DNA of 64,000 nt from Paenibacillus sp. PAMC 26794. GTDB taxonomy: Bacteria > Bacillota > Bacilli > Paenibacillales > Paenibacillaceae. Where the stretch lies: NCBI RefSeq assembly GCF_000316035.1, contig NZ_ANHX01000025.1, positions 186,001-250,000 on the forward strand, written 5' to 3'. The notes below the pieces were generated by a model, which saw nothing but the letters and a program-made list of their open reading frames with translations, was not told where the DNA came from and ran no database searches. Made by a program: the position numbers and the translations under genes. Positions 1 through 8,761 of the stretch are shown here, one piece after another. Positions within the stretch are counted from its first letter, which is position 1. Each line of letters starts with the position of its first letter.

Positions 1-198
1 GCCTTCACAGTGAAACTGTTTATCCTTCAGACTGGCAAGTGCCTGTGTACGCAACTCCTCATTCGGAATCGCCTCAGCTTGAGCACGCCATCCATTCAGT
101 GCCTTCCGTGTTTCCGGAATGGTGTATTTGTACACCCCTCTCATCAATGCCAGCGGTCCACGCGGATATTGATGACGTTTTCGATTTGATTGGCTCAA
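1..198 (-). CDS. ytpB: Tetraprenyl-beta-curcumene synthase (YtpB/DUF2600 family), 5' part only
   Basis: Only the first 66 codons lie in the window; the gene continues past position 1. The start is a TTG with a GTGGAGG ribosome binding site just upstream. The peptide reads through a basic N-terminus, then PETRKALNGWRAQAEAIPNE, and ends in the FHCEG stretch typical of the start of YtpB/DUF2600 proteins. In Bacillus subtilis YtpB cyclises or extends C35 prenyl chains to give sesquarterpenes. The family call rests on a short stretch, and the catalytic part is not visible. Confidence 0.72.
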   Translation of the reverse strand, partial: MSQSNRKRHQYPRGPLALMRGVYKYTIPETRKALNGWRAQAEAIPNEELRTQALASLKDKQFHCEG

Positions 199-377
199 AA
201 TAAATGTGCCTCCACTTGGTTGAATACGTATTAGAGCGATTTTTAACCATTCCTATTATAATATGATCCCCTTAATTGTACAAATGATCTGCCGCATATT
301 CCGCATAAAAAATCGCATCCGCACCCAAAGCTTTGTGATATACTAGCCATATTTCATCCATCAAAGGAGTCGTTGAC

Positions 378-1718
378 ATGTCGTCAAGTGAATCACTTTC
401 GTGGAGACGGTTATTTTCTTTTTTTGTGCCACTTGGCATTTCCGCCTCTCTCGTCACCATTTCTCACGTCATCATAAACAGCACATTAGCACGTTCCGCT
501 CATCCCGAGACGGTTATTGCCAGCTATGCCATCGCCGGTAGCTTGTTAACCCTCACGGAACGCCCCTCCACCCTGCTGCGGCAAACCTGTTCCGCACTGG
601 TTCGCGATCGCCTATCCTTTCAGGCCCTCACGTTTGTGACCAAAATATTTCTTGCCTGTGTGCTTCTCATTGGGTTTCTCATCGTATACTCTCCCGTTGG
701 TACCGGGGTGTTCAAATACCTGTTTGGTGTAAGCCCGGATCTGCTGAACAAAGTCATCGACGTATATGAAATTCTCATGTATGTGAGTATCTTTTCAGTG
801 ATCCGCAACATCTATCAGGGGATCATCATTACGAATAACCGCACCAAGTGGTTAACCATCGGCATGGTATTCCGTTTAGCCGGCATGTACGGCCTATCCC
901 TCTATTTCATATACACAGACAGCATTGACAGTGGACGTGTAGGCGCTATCATTTTTGCTGCTGGCATGATGATTGAAGCACTCGTCAGCTTTCTGGAGGG
1001 AAACAGCATCAAGCGCAAAATGCCAGCCAAGCTTGAGGATCATCCCGTCGAGAGCAAGGGAGACGTATTTCGCTTTTATAAGCCACTGCTGCTATCCAGC
1101 TTTGTAGCGTTGTTCATAGGACCGGTTATTAACATCGTACTTGGCAAAACGACCGGGATTGCACTAGCCATTTCGTCCTTTGCCATAGCAAGCAGTCTGA
1201 TGCAGTTGATGCTAAGCTTCTTTACATACATCCATCAGATCGTGCTGAATTTCTACCTTGTGGATGCCAAACTGGTACGAAAATTCGCACTTGTCACCGG
1301 ATTTATTCCGTTTGCAATGATGGTGTCGATTGCCTATACCCCCTTGGGACCATGGGTACTCGAAAATGTCATGAGCGTTCAGGGCGAACTGTTGGAACAA
1401 AGTCTGTGGACACTTCGTGCGTTCGTCTTATTTCCACTGATTTTCCCTTTTCTGGATTTCAGCAATGGCCTTATTCTGCTTCGCGGTCAGACGAAAACGA
1501 TGTTTCGTTCGCAAACGGCGAATGCCATCTGCACGGTAATTGTGCTGCTTATACTTGTTAGCATTTTCCCTGCGTGGAACGGTATGATTGGCGCTGTAGC
1601 CCAATCCCTTGGCCTGCTCGCCGAACTTGTTATTGTCTGGCTTGTCATCCGGCGCACGAAGCAAGAACCTACGATGTCCGTGCCGAAAGCCCGTAAATCA
1701 ACATCCCTGAAAGGGTAA
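378..1718 (+). CDS. MATE-like multidrug/flippase-type membrane transporter
   Basis: The 446-residue protein is almost entirely hydrophobic, with about twelve predicted membrane spans and a short polar loop near residues 215-235. This fits the MATE/polysaccharide flippase (MOP) superfamily. The N-terminal LSWRRLFSFFVPLGISASL resembles the first helix of MATE-like exporters in Bacillales. An AAAGGAG ribosome binding site lies 8 bases before the ATG. The gene is followed at short distance by an MFS gene on the same strand, so the two are probably co-transcribed. The substrate cannot be told from sequence. Confidence 0.7.
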   Translation: MSSSESLSWRRLFSFFVPLGISASLVTISHVIINSTLARSAHPETVIASYAIAGSLLTLTERPSTLLRQTCSALVRDRLSFQALTFVTKIFLACVLLIGFLIVYSPVGTGVFKYLFGVSPDLLNKVIDVYEILMYVSIFSVIRNIYQGIIITNNRTKWLTIGMVFRLAGMYGLSLYFIYTDSIDSGRVGAIIFAAGMMIEALVSFLEGNSIKRKMPAKLEDHPVESKGDVFRFYKPLLLSSFVALFIGPVINIVLGKTTGIALAISSFAIASSLMQLMLSFFTYIHQIVLNFYLVDAKLVRKFALVTGFIPFAMMVSIAYTPLGPWVLENVMSVQGELLEQSLWTLRAFVLFPLIFPFLDFSNGLILLRGQTKTMFRSQTANAICTVIVLLILVSIFPAWNGMIGAVAQSLGLLAELVIVWLVIRRTKQEPTMSVPKARKSTSLKG

Positions 1719-1758
1719 TAAAATCATTGAATTGTTATCAAGATTGGAGTCTCTCATC

Positions 1759-2931
1759 ATGAAATTAAGTCACAACGCCCGCCCGGACCAGAACTGGCTG
1801 CGGGCTCTCATGTTCACCATCTTTGGTTCCACCGTCCTGGTGGTATCCTACTTCCAGCTTTACTTCAGTCATCTGGGCTTCAGTCGGGCTGAGATTGGAT
1901 ATCTCTACGGAATCGGCCCCCTCATCTCTGTGTTCTCCAATATGTTCTGGAGCATGGCCAGCGACCGCTACCAAACGGTACGCAAAGTGATGATCATTCT
2001 GCTTGGTGGTCAATTGATCACAGGGATCATGCTCGCCAATGCAACAACTTTCGGTCAGGTATTTGTACTCGTGACCCTGTTTTACTTTTTCTATTATCCG
2101 GTCTATCCACTCTCCGATACGATGGCTATTACAACCGCCAGCAAGTACGGCCGAAATTTCACCTCCATTCGAGTCTTCGGATCGATCGGTTATGCCTTCT
2201 TTGCATTAAGTATCGGGTATTTCCTTGGATCTTTTGGTCCAGCATGGACGATTTGGGTCTGCGTTGGTCTTGCTGCCACTACACTATTGATCAGTTTTCA
2301 ATTGAAGGATCAACCTTCGGGAAGCAGTAGCAAAATGGACCTATCGGGGTTATGGGCTATTTTGAAACGCAGAGATGTGCTCACCTTTTTTGGCTGTGTA
2401 TTTTTGCTTGCCATGGGACATCGCATGAACGAAGCATTTCTTACCATCACGCTAAAAGATCTGGGTGCCAGCGAGGGGCTAATCGGCTGGTCTTTGCTGA
2501 TCTCTTCCGTAAGTGAAATCCCCATATTTCTACTGCTCAGCAAGTATGGAAACCGTTATAAAGAACTGCCGCTCATTGCTTTTGCTGCACTGATGTATAC
2601 GGTTCGTTTGCTTCTCATGTCCATATCCGATACACCTGCAGCTGTTGTTGCGATTCAGACGATGCACAGTGTTACCTTCGGTATTTTCTACGTTACGGCG
2701 GTCCGCTATATCATTAGCCTAGTTCCAGACGGCTACAGAGCTACGGGTATTGCTTTGTTCACTATTGTCTGGTCCAGTGCCTCGGGACTTCTTAGTGGAA
2801 CGTTGGGCGGACTGCTACTGGAACATGCAGGCAGACAAACCTTCTATCTCACCGCTATGGCTTTCTCCCTGGCTGCACTGATCGGTTTCGGATTAAAGTT
2901 ATGGTCCAGCATGACCAATCGTGTATCCTGA
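1759..2931 (+). CDS. MFS transporter, MFS_1-like / PPP family
   Basis: The 390-residue protein has about twelve hydrophobic segments and an N-terminal half resembling the phenylpropionate permease/nucleoside symporter branch of MFS (the loop ASDRYQTVRK after helix 2). I chose the ATG preceded by a GGAG site 8 bases away over a TTG 27 bases upstream that lacks one. The gene follows the MATE-like gene by 40 bp, suggesting a two-transporter operon. Substrate unknown. Confidence 0.75.
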   Translation: MKLSHNARPDQNWLRALMFTIFGSTVLVVSYFQLYFSHLGFSRAEIGYLYGIGPLISVFSNMFWSMASDRYQTVRKVMIILLGGQLITGIMLANATTFGQVFVLVTLFYFFYYPVYPLSDTMAITTASKYGRNFTSIRVFGSIGYAFFALSIGYFLGSFGPAWTIWVCVGLAATTLLISFQLKDQPSGSSSKMDLSGLWAILKRRDVLTFFGCVFLLAMGHRMNEAFLTITLKDLGASEGLIGWSLLISSVSEIPIFLLLSKYGNRYKELPLIAFAALMYTVRLLLMSISDTPAAVVAIQTMHSVTFGIFYVTAVRYIISLVPDGYRATGIALFTIVWSSASGLLSGTLGGLLLEHAGRQTFYLTAMAFSLAALIGFGLKLWSSMTNRVS

Positions 2932-2992
2932 ACACACAGGGAACATACACCGTATTCAACCGTTATTTACACTGAAAATTTTAGAATCAAAA

Positions 2993-3023
2993 AAAGCACA
3001 GCCTCCCTTGAGGGGACTGTGCT
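2993..3023 (-). terminator. Rho-independent terminator of csp
   Basis: The inverted repeat AGCACAG...CTGTGCT is followed on the minus strand by a run of seven T. It ends the cold shock gene. Read on the plus strand the hairpin has no good T run, so it may only partly stop the transporter transcript. Confidence 0.8.
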
Positions 3024-3086
3024 TGGATTATTATATTTCAGCTATAAATATATTATTTATAAGAAATCCGTTGACCGGAAAAATTC

Positions 3087-3284
3087 TTACAGTTTGTTTA
3101 CGTTAGCTGCTTGAGGACCACGGTTTCCATCAGTAATTTCGAATTCTACCGCTTGACCTTCTTCCAATGTTTTGAAGCCGTCTCCTTGGATTGCGGAGAA
3201 ATGTACGAAAACGTCCTCGCCGCCTTCAACTGAAATAAAGCCATAGCCTTTTTCTGCATTAAACCATTTAACTGTACCTTTCAA
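3087..3284 (-). CDS. csp: Cold shock protein (CspA/CspB family)
   Basis: The 65-residue protein is a complete cold shock domain: WFN at residues 7-9, RNP1 KGYGFI at 12-17 and RNP2 VFVHF at 25-29. It binds single-stranded nucleic acid as an RNA chaperone in the cytoplasm. The start is TTG, eight bases after a GGAGG site. The gene has its own promoter and a short leader with a hairpin. It is monocistronic, ending in its own terminator. Paenibacillus genomes carry several csp paralogues, so the letter cannot be fixed. Confidence 0.95.
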   Translation of the reverse strand: MKGTVKWFNAEKGYGFISVEGGEDVFVHFSAIQGDGFKTLEEGQAVEFEITDGNRGPQAANVNKL

Positions 3285-3329
3285 ATGAAAAACCTCCTAA
3301 AAATATCGCCATCTATGGCGAATACCCTT

Positions 3330-3358
3330 ATTATACTGTATGGGCTTCCATTTTGCAA
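3330..3358 (-). promoter_or_regulatory. SigA-type promoter of csp
   Basis: On the minus strand TTGCAA (3353-3358) and a perfect TATAAT (3330-3335) are separated by 17 bp. Transcription should begin near 3322, giving a leader of about 38 nt. That leader contains the perfect hairpin TCGCCAT/ATGGCGA at 3304-3319. Confidence 0.75.
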
Positions 3359-3446
3359 TTTATCTTTCCATAAATGTCGAAAAAATTTGCTTTGAATCGT
3401 AGGGTACGGTATCATTTTACCAAAACCGTTAGTTTGGAGACTACCT

Positions 3447-3680
3447 ATGATAAAAAAACATGAAATATACAAAACAGACAAGTGGAACATGATGACCGTA
3501 GAAGTTCAAGGCAAATATCTCGTGCTGCGAGAAATTTCGGAAGAGTGGGGCGAAGAATGTCACACGTTCCTTAGCCGTCCTGCGTTAATGCACTGGGCTG
3601 AACGCCGTTTTCCAAAAGCAGACTTTGAGAACCGTGAGGATGAATGGCGTCAATTGATGGCTGCCTTCAAAGGGGTCTAA
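3447..3680 (+). CDS. Small conserved hypothetical protein
   Basis: The protein has 77 residues, is soluble, and is rich in Trp, Glu and charged residues. I do not recognise a named domain. Codon use resembles its neighbours. The gene lies 3 bp before the next small membrane-protein gene on the same strand, so the two are probably translated from one mRNA. The pattern (a beta-strand-like N-terminal half, then LMHWAERRFPKADF) suggests a compact alpha/beta fold. No function is assigned. Confidence 0.6.
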   Translation: MIKKHEIYKTDKWNMMTVEVQGKYLVLREISEEWGEECHTFLSRPALMHWAERRFPKADFENREDEWRQLMAAFKGV

Positions 3681-3683
3681 CCC

Positions 3684-3869
3684 ATGCAACTTGATTCAAG
3701 CAATGTCGTTATCTTTATCATCCTTGCTTTTTCCCTTGGAATTGTGCTTATTCTGGGACGTAATTCTATCCCGGATCGTCTGAGACGGGGAATGGCCCTC
3801 ATTGCTACCCTTCTCATTTGTTTCGCCTTTTTCCTGATCGTTTATTACCTGTATAACATGGGAGCCTGA
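3684..3869 (+). CDS. Small two-span membrane protein
   Basis: The 61-residue protein has two hydrophobic helices, about residues 8-25 and 38-58, joined by a basic loop (RNSIPDRLRRG). The start is 3 bp after the stop of the upstream gene, with AAAGGGG as a weak ribosome binding site. It is probably an integral membrane protein. No family is recognised. Confidence 0.55.
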   Translation: MQLDSSNVVIFIILAFSLGIVLILGRNSIPDRLRRGMALIATLLICFAFFLIVYYLYNMGA

Positions 3870-3956
3870 TCACAAGGGCCCCCCTGATGCTCAAATATTT
3901 CAACATGCCTCAGGTCATACTATACGAGATTATTCGTATCGTAAGGAGGAAGGCTG

Positions 3957-5876
3957 TTGAAATTCCAGAAATCGCTGTCCGTTATACTCGTACTTAGTCT
4001 GATTCCTTCGTCCCTCTCCGCACAGGCAAGCGGGACGAAGTCAGCTTCGTATATACATTCATCAGATGATCAAAGGAGGATTCCCATGAGTCAATTATTG
4101 AAACGTTCCGAGGTGCCAGCTGAGCATAGCTGGAAACTGGAAGATTTATTTGCCGATCAGAAAGCCTGGGATCAGGAATATGAAGAAGTATCGTCTTTGA
4201 CCAAGAAGGCCTCCGAATTTCAAGGCAAACTGAATCAACCCGATGTACTCAAATCTTGCTTCGAATTCGAAGATGAGATCAGTCTCAAAATAGAACGCCT
4301 CTTTGTATACGCACGTATGCATCAAGATGAAGACACAGCGAATCCTACATATCAAAGCCTGTCCCAAAAAGCCCAGAAATTGGGCGTAAGGGTTGGTGAA
4401 GCACTTTCATTTGTCACACCAGAGATTCTATCCCTTCCAGATGATGAGCTGGACGCATTCATTGCGAACAAAAAACTATCTGCTTATACGTTTACGCTGG
4501 AAGAGATGAAACGTGAAAAGGCTCATGTTCTAAGTCAAGCGGAGGAAGCTCTGCTTGCACAAGTGGGTAACCTTTCACAGGCACCACAGACCATCTTTAG
4601 CATGTTGAATAACGCCGATCTTAAGTTTCCCAGAATCAAGGATGAGCACGGTAACGAAGTCGAGCTGACACACGGTAGCTACATTCAGTTCCTGGAGAAC
4701 CCTAATCGTGAAGTTCGCGAACGTGCCTTCAAAGCCGTATACGAAACCTATGCCAAACAGAAGAACACGATTGCGGCTGCCCTGAATGCAAATGTAACCA
4801 AAAATATGTTCTATGCCAATGTTCGCAAGTATCCTTCCGTGATGGAAATGTCCCTCTATGGAGATAACATTCCAACGGATGTGTATACGAATCTGGTAGA
4901 CACCATTCACGAAAGCCTTCCGTTGTTGCATCGTTATATGGACCTGCGCAAAAAGTTGCTTGGTGTGGATCAATTGCACATGTATGACCTGTTCGCTCCG
5001 CTAGTAGATGAATACAAAATGGATATTACCTATGAGGAAGCGAAACAAACAGTCAAAGATGGCCTGACACCACTCGGCAAGGACTATGCAGACGCATTGC
5101 AGACTGGATATGATAACCGCTGGATCGATATATATGAGAATGAAAATAAACGTTCTGGCGCATATGCCTGGGGCGCTTACGGCACTCACCCATATGTCTT
5201 GTTGAATCACAAAGATAACCTGAACAGCATGTTCACACTCGCACATGAAATGGGTCACGCTCTGCACTCACATTACTCGGACACAACACTTCCGTATCGT
5301 GATGCCCAGTACACCATTTTCCTGGCTGAGGTTGCATCCACAACTAACGAAGCGTTGCTGATGGACTACCTGCTTAACAAATCAACAGATCCAAAGGAAA
5401 AATTGTATCTGCTTACCTATTATGCCGACCAATTCCGTACAACGGTATTCCGTCAGACCATGTTTGCTGAATTTGAGAAAATCATTCACGAACGTGCGGA
5501 ACAAGGTGACGCATTAACGCCACAATTGTTATCCGAGATCTATTATGATCTGAACGTTAAATATCACGGTAAAGACATGGTTGTCGACAAAGATATCGAA
5601 ATGGAATGGGCTCGTATTCCCCACTTCTATAACAGCTTCTACGTTTACAAATATGCTACAGGCTTCTCCGCAGCGACAAGCTTCTCCAAGCAAATCCTGG
5701 AAGAGGGCCAACCTGCTGTTGACCGTTATCTTGGCTTCCTGAAGAGCGGTGGCAGTGATTACTCCATCAACATTCTGAAAAAAGCAGGTGTGGATATGTC
5801 TACACCACAGCCAATTCGTGAAGCCATGAGTGTGTTCAAGGAATTGATTGAACAGATGGAGCAACTAACCAAATAA
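3957..5876 (+). CDS. pepF: Oligoendopeptidase F (M3B), with a second internal start
   Basis: This zinc metallopeptidase cleaves short peptides. The HEMGH motif is at residues 430-434, with the third ligand E458 downstream. Two starts are each well supported. A TTG at 3957 follows AAGGAGGA and gives 639 residues with a clear Sec signal peptide (basic MKFQK, hydrophobic core, SAQA-SG). An ATG at 4086 follows AAAGGAGGA and gives 596 residues, which is the usual cytosolic PepF length. The gene may therefore make both an exported and a cytosolic form, or only one. A terminator follows. Confidence 0.9.
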   Translation: MKFQKSLSVILVLSLIPSSLSAQASGTKSASYIHSSDDQRRIPMSQLLKRSEVPAEHSWKLEDLFADQKAWDQEYEEVSSLTKKASEFQGKLNQPDVLKSCFEFEDEISLKIERLFVYARMHQDEDTANPTYQSLSQKAQKLGVRVGEALSFVTPEILSLPDDELDAFIANKKLSAYTFTLEEMKREKAHVLSQAEEALLAQVGNLSQAPQTIFSMLNNADLKFPRIKDEHGNEVELTHGSYIQFLENPNREVRERAFKAVYETYAKQKNTIAAALNANVTKNMFYANVRKYPSVMEMSLYGDNIPTDVYTNLVDTIHESLPLLHRYMDLRKKLLGVDQLHMYDLFAPLVDEYKMDITYEEAKQTVKDGLTPLGKDYADALQTGYDNRWIDIYENENKRSGAYAWGAYGTHPYVLLNHKDNLNSMFTLAHEMGHALHSHYSDTTLPYRDAQYTIFLAEVASTTNEALLMDYLLNKSTDPKEKLYLLTYYADQFRTTVFRQTMFAEFEKIIHERAEQGDALTPQLLSEIYYDLNVKYHGKDMVVDKDIEMEWARIPHFYNSFYVYKYATGFSAATSFSKQILEEGQPAVDRYLGFLKSGGSDYSINILKKAGVDMSTPQPIREAMSVFKELIEQMEQLTK

Positions 5877-5898
5877 GGTTGTCTTTCCATGTGACCTG

Positions 5899-5932
5899 TA
5901 TCCCTTGCCCAATTGGGCAGGGGATTTTATAA
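5899..5932 (+). terminator. Terminator of pepF
   Basis: The hairpin ATCCC-TTGCCC/GGGCA-GGGGAT with an AATT loop is followed by TTTTAT, 22 bp after the pepF stop. Confidence 0.7.
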
Positions 5933-6007
5933 TCAACGCAAGATGCAATATACCCGAATTGGGGTAATGCATACTAGTTCTCAATTGTTTAACAAGGAGG
6001 CAACACC

Positions 6008-6388
6008 ATGAAAATGCAATGGGCACTCATAGCAGGTCTTGTTTTTGCACTGCTCACAGGAATCTTTGCGGTTATTAATGTAGATTCCGTACAAGTTAAC
6101 CTGCTATTTAACACCGTTCAAATCCCGCTGATTTTGCTGATCCTAGGTTGCACCCTGATCGGTGGAATTATTGTAGGTTCATATGGCATCTATCGCCAAT
6201 ACCGACTGCAACGCGAGAACAAGCAATTGAAATTGCGTGTAACTGAATTGGAAAGTTCAGCAACAAGCAACTCTTCGCTCGATTCTTTCAAAACGATGGA
6301 TTCGCTTGACTCAACTGAACCGGACAGCCTATTGGAGAATGATTCGATCCAGAGTCAGCGCAAAGGAAACCCTACGGGGACATTGTAA
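6008..6388 (+). CDS. LapA-domain (DUF1049) membrane protein
   Basis: The 126-residue protein has two membrane helices (about residues 6-26 and 38-62). A heptad-like segment follows (YRQYRLQRENKQLKLRVTEL), then a Ser/Asp-rich tail. This order is typical of LapA/DUF1049 proteins. In Gram-negatives LapA helps organise envelope assembly; the role of the Firmicutes members is not settled. AAGGAGG lies ahead of the ATG. Confidence 0.8.
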   Translation: MKMQWALIAGLVFALLTGIFAVINVDSVQVNLLFNTVQIPLILLILGCTLIGGIIVGSYGIYRQYRLQRENKQLKLRVTELESSATSNSSLDSFKTMDSLDSTEPDSLLENDSIQSQRKGNPTGTL

Positions 6389-6398
6389 CCAACAGAAT

Positions 6399-6464
6399 CA
6401 GCCTGCTGGCGAGTCAGGAATGGTAGTAACACATTCACTCCCCCAGACAGGCTGTATTTTGTTT
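6399..6464 (+). terminator. Probable terminator after the LapA-domain gene
   Basis: An imperfect stem pairs AGCCTG-CTGG...GAGT with ACTC...CCAG-CAGGCT around a 21-base loop and is followed by GTATTTTGTTT. The stem is long but interrupted, so termination may be partial. Confidence 0.45.
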
Positions 6465-6500
6465 CACACCATACCCACGTTCCAAGGAGGAAATTACACA

Positions 6501-7541
6501 ATGAGTTTTACAATTGATGAATCTTACGTTCTGTCTTTTCTGAAAAAATTGCTGGACACACCAAGTCCAAGTGGCTACACCCATCATATTATCGAGATGA
6601 TTCGCAAGGAAGGAGAATCACTGGGTATCGCTTGTGAGCTGAATAACAAGGGCGGTGCGGTGCTTACATTGCCAGGGCAGGATTCGTCCAAGACGATTGC
6701 TTTGAGTGCCCATGTGGATACGCTAGGGGCCATGGTACGCTCCATTACATCTTACGGTACATTGAAACTGACCTCTGTCGGTGGATTTTCCATGCAAAGT
6801 ATCGAGAATGAGTACTGCAGCATTCATACTCGGGATGGAAAGACATACACAGGCACCATTCTCTCCCTTCATCCGTCTGTCCACGTCTATCCGGATGCAC
6901 GCACCTTTGAACGGTCCGAGAGCCATATGGAGGTCCGAATCGATGAGGTCGTCTCCTCCAAGGAAGATGTGTTGAAACTCGGGATCTCTGTCGGCGACTT
7001 TATCTCCTTCGATGCTCGCGCAGTCATAACGCCGAGTGGTTATATCAAATCACGTCATCTGGACGACAAAGCCAGCGTGGCTGCCCTCTTTGGCATCCTT
7101 GAATCTGCACATCGTGAAGGCTGGAAACCATTACATAACGTCTCTCTGCTTATCTCGAACTATGAAGAAGTTGGACATGGCGCATCATATATCCCTGCGG
7201 AAATCAGTGAAATGATCGCTGTAGACATGGGAGCTATGGGTGATGACCTGAGCTGTAAAGAAACCGACGTTTCCATATGTGCCAAAGATTCTTCTGGCCC
7301 GTATGACTACGATATGACCAGTCGTCTCATTGAACTGGCCAAACAAGATGGAATGGATTACGTCGTCGACATTTATCCCCACTATGGCTCAGATGGCAGT
7401 GCAGCATTACGCGGAGGAAACAATATCCGAGCAGCACTGATTGGCCCGGGGGTTCACGCGTCTCATTCCATGGAGCGTACACATAAGGATGCTGTCCTGA
7501 ATACGGCACGATTGCTCGCAGCTTACATTACAACCAAGTAA
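6501..7541 (+). CDS. M42 family metallopeptidase (glutamyl aminopeptidase/endoglucanase-like)
   Basis: The 346-residue protein is a dinuclear metal aminopeptidase. Ligands are visible at H71 and D73 (AHVD), D188/D189 (HLDDKA), E222-E223 (YEEVGHG), D242 (VDMGA) and H322 (SHSME). The ATG follows AAGGAGG at the right distance. The open frame extends further upstream into the preceding gene's end, but without a matching ribosome binding site. M42 enzymes trim peptides in the cytoplasm. Confidence 0.9.
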   Translation: MSFTIDESYVLSFLKKLLDTPSPSGYTHHIIEMIRKEGESLGIACELNNKGGAVLTLPGQDSSKTIALSAHVDTLGAMVRSITSYGTLKLTSVGGFSMQSIENEYCSIHTRDGKTYTGTILSLHPSVHVYPDARTFERSESHMEVRIDEVVSSKEDVLKLGISVGDFISFDARAVITPSGYIKSRHLDDKASVAALFGILESAHREGWKPLHNVSLLISNYEEVGHGASYIPAEISEMIAVDMGAMGDDLSCKETDVSICAKDSSGPYDYDMTSRLIELAKQDGMDYVVDIYPHYGSDGSAALRGGNNIRAALIGPGVHASHSMERTHKDAVLNTARLLAAYITTK

Positions 7542-7599
7542 AAAGAATTATGTATCGACTAAATTATTGTGGATAACATCCACATGTTCGTCTAAGCAG

Positions 7600-7652
7600 A
7601 AGGCCCCTTCCAAGCACAGCAATTCGGTGTGCTTGGAAGGGGCCTTTATTGT
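7600..7652. terminator. Bidirectional terminator between convergent genes
   Basis: A perfect 19-bp stem (AAGGCCCCTTCCAAGCACA and its complement) with a short loop separates the M42 gene from the convergent coiled-coil gene. T-rich tails exist on both sides. Confidence 0.85.
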
Positions 7653-7660
7653 CACATCTC

Positions 7661-8599
7661 TTAATCTGCCTGTTCGACATATGCATGATATTTACGCTCC
7701 AAAATTTCTAACTCTGCCTTATGGTCACGCATTTCATTTCTTAACACATGCATGGTCTTCCGAACCGCGCTCAGTCCATCCTTCACCTGACGTTCGGCTT
7801 TGCGAATTTTGTCCTGAACCATCCAATCTACGAAGAGGTTATCGAAGAAATAGTCTGCGAATGAAAGCAGACCTCCCAGATGCAGATCGGCGTGTACTGC
7901 CATCTCTACATCCTCCAGTTCCTTCTGAAAACGTCGTAGACGCTTACCTGCATCCATAATGGCGACCTGAGCGTCATCCATTCGTCCTCGCTTGATATGT
8001 GTGGAGATGACCCCACCGCCCATCATGTCATATATACCCCAATTACCTGCCGAAGCCAAAGCCTTCTCGGCACGTTCAAGGGCATAGACCAGATATTCCC
8101 CTTCCCGGAAAGCTTCATCCAGTTCCTGTAGCTCACTCGCCAGATGTTCCCGATTCTCAGCCATGTGTTGCAATTCCGCATCCTGGTCCAGCAGTCGACC
8201 TTCCTTCTTCCCCCACAGAGCGTTGTAGTCACTCTGCCAATACTGATACTGCCGCCCGCCCTCCAACTCCTGCTCCACATGAATTCGTTGCTCCTGTACG
8301 TCTTGTAACATGCGACAAGCGGTGTCGTATGCAGCCTTGCTCTCCATCAGTTCCAGCTCTTCCTTCTCCAGCCGTTCTGTCTTCTTGCCAATCAGTTGAT
8401 AGAAAAATGCTGACAATGTCATACTGTTCAGTCGATCAACATCTTTCTGCTCCTTCTGGAGATGCTCCTGACGACGTTTTACCTTTGCTTCCCAATCGGT
8501 TTCTTCCGTTTGAAGCTTTTCCAAACGCTTGGTCCATTTCTCGTAAATTCTCCCCTTTTCCTTGAGCACTGCCAACTGTTCATTAATTTCTTTATACAT
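7661..8599 (-). CDS. Coiled-coil protein of unknown function
   Basis: The 312-residue protein is dominated by long charged helices (roughly residues 1-75, 85-190 and 230-312) with heptad spacing. Between them is a Gly-rich patch, NWGIYDMMGGG, near residue 190. No signal peptide, membrane span or catalytic motif is seen. Similar Paenibacillus/Bacillus hypothetical proteins exist, but I cannot assign a role. It is transcribed alone, after the ABC-F gene terminator. Confidence 0.7.
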   Translation of the reverse strand: MYKEINEQLAVLKEKGRIYEKWTKRLEKLQTEETDWEAKVKRRQEHLQKEQKDVDRLNSMTLSAFFYQLIGKKTERLEKEELELMESKAAYDTACRMLQDVQEQRIHVEQELEGGRQYQYWQSDYNALWGKKEGRLLDQDAELQHMAENREHLASELQELDEAFREGEYLVYALERAEKALASAGNWGIYDMMGGGVISTHIKRGRMDDAQVAIMDAGKRLRRFQKELEDVEMAVHADLHLGGLLSFADYFFDNLFVDWMVQDKIRKAERQVKDGLSAVRKTMHVLRNEMRDHKAELEILERKYHAYVEQAD

Positions 8600-8692
8600 A
8601 AGTGTGGTGTTCTCTCCCTTCTATGGAATTCTTTACTTATACAACGTAATGAATATACTGAACGTTTCACTTTAATGCGAAAATCCACAGAC

Positions 8693-8749
8693 AAAAAAAT
8701 AGCCCTCTCCACCTATGCGACATTATGTCACTAAGGAGAAAGGGCGATA
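8693..8749 (-). terminator. Terminator of the ABC-F gene
   Basis: On the minus strand GCCCTTTCTCC pairs with GGAGAGGGC and is followed by seven T. The loop carries a small inner repeat. Confidence 0.85.
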
Positions 8750-8761
8750 GTTAATCATAAA

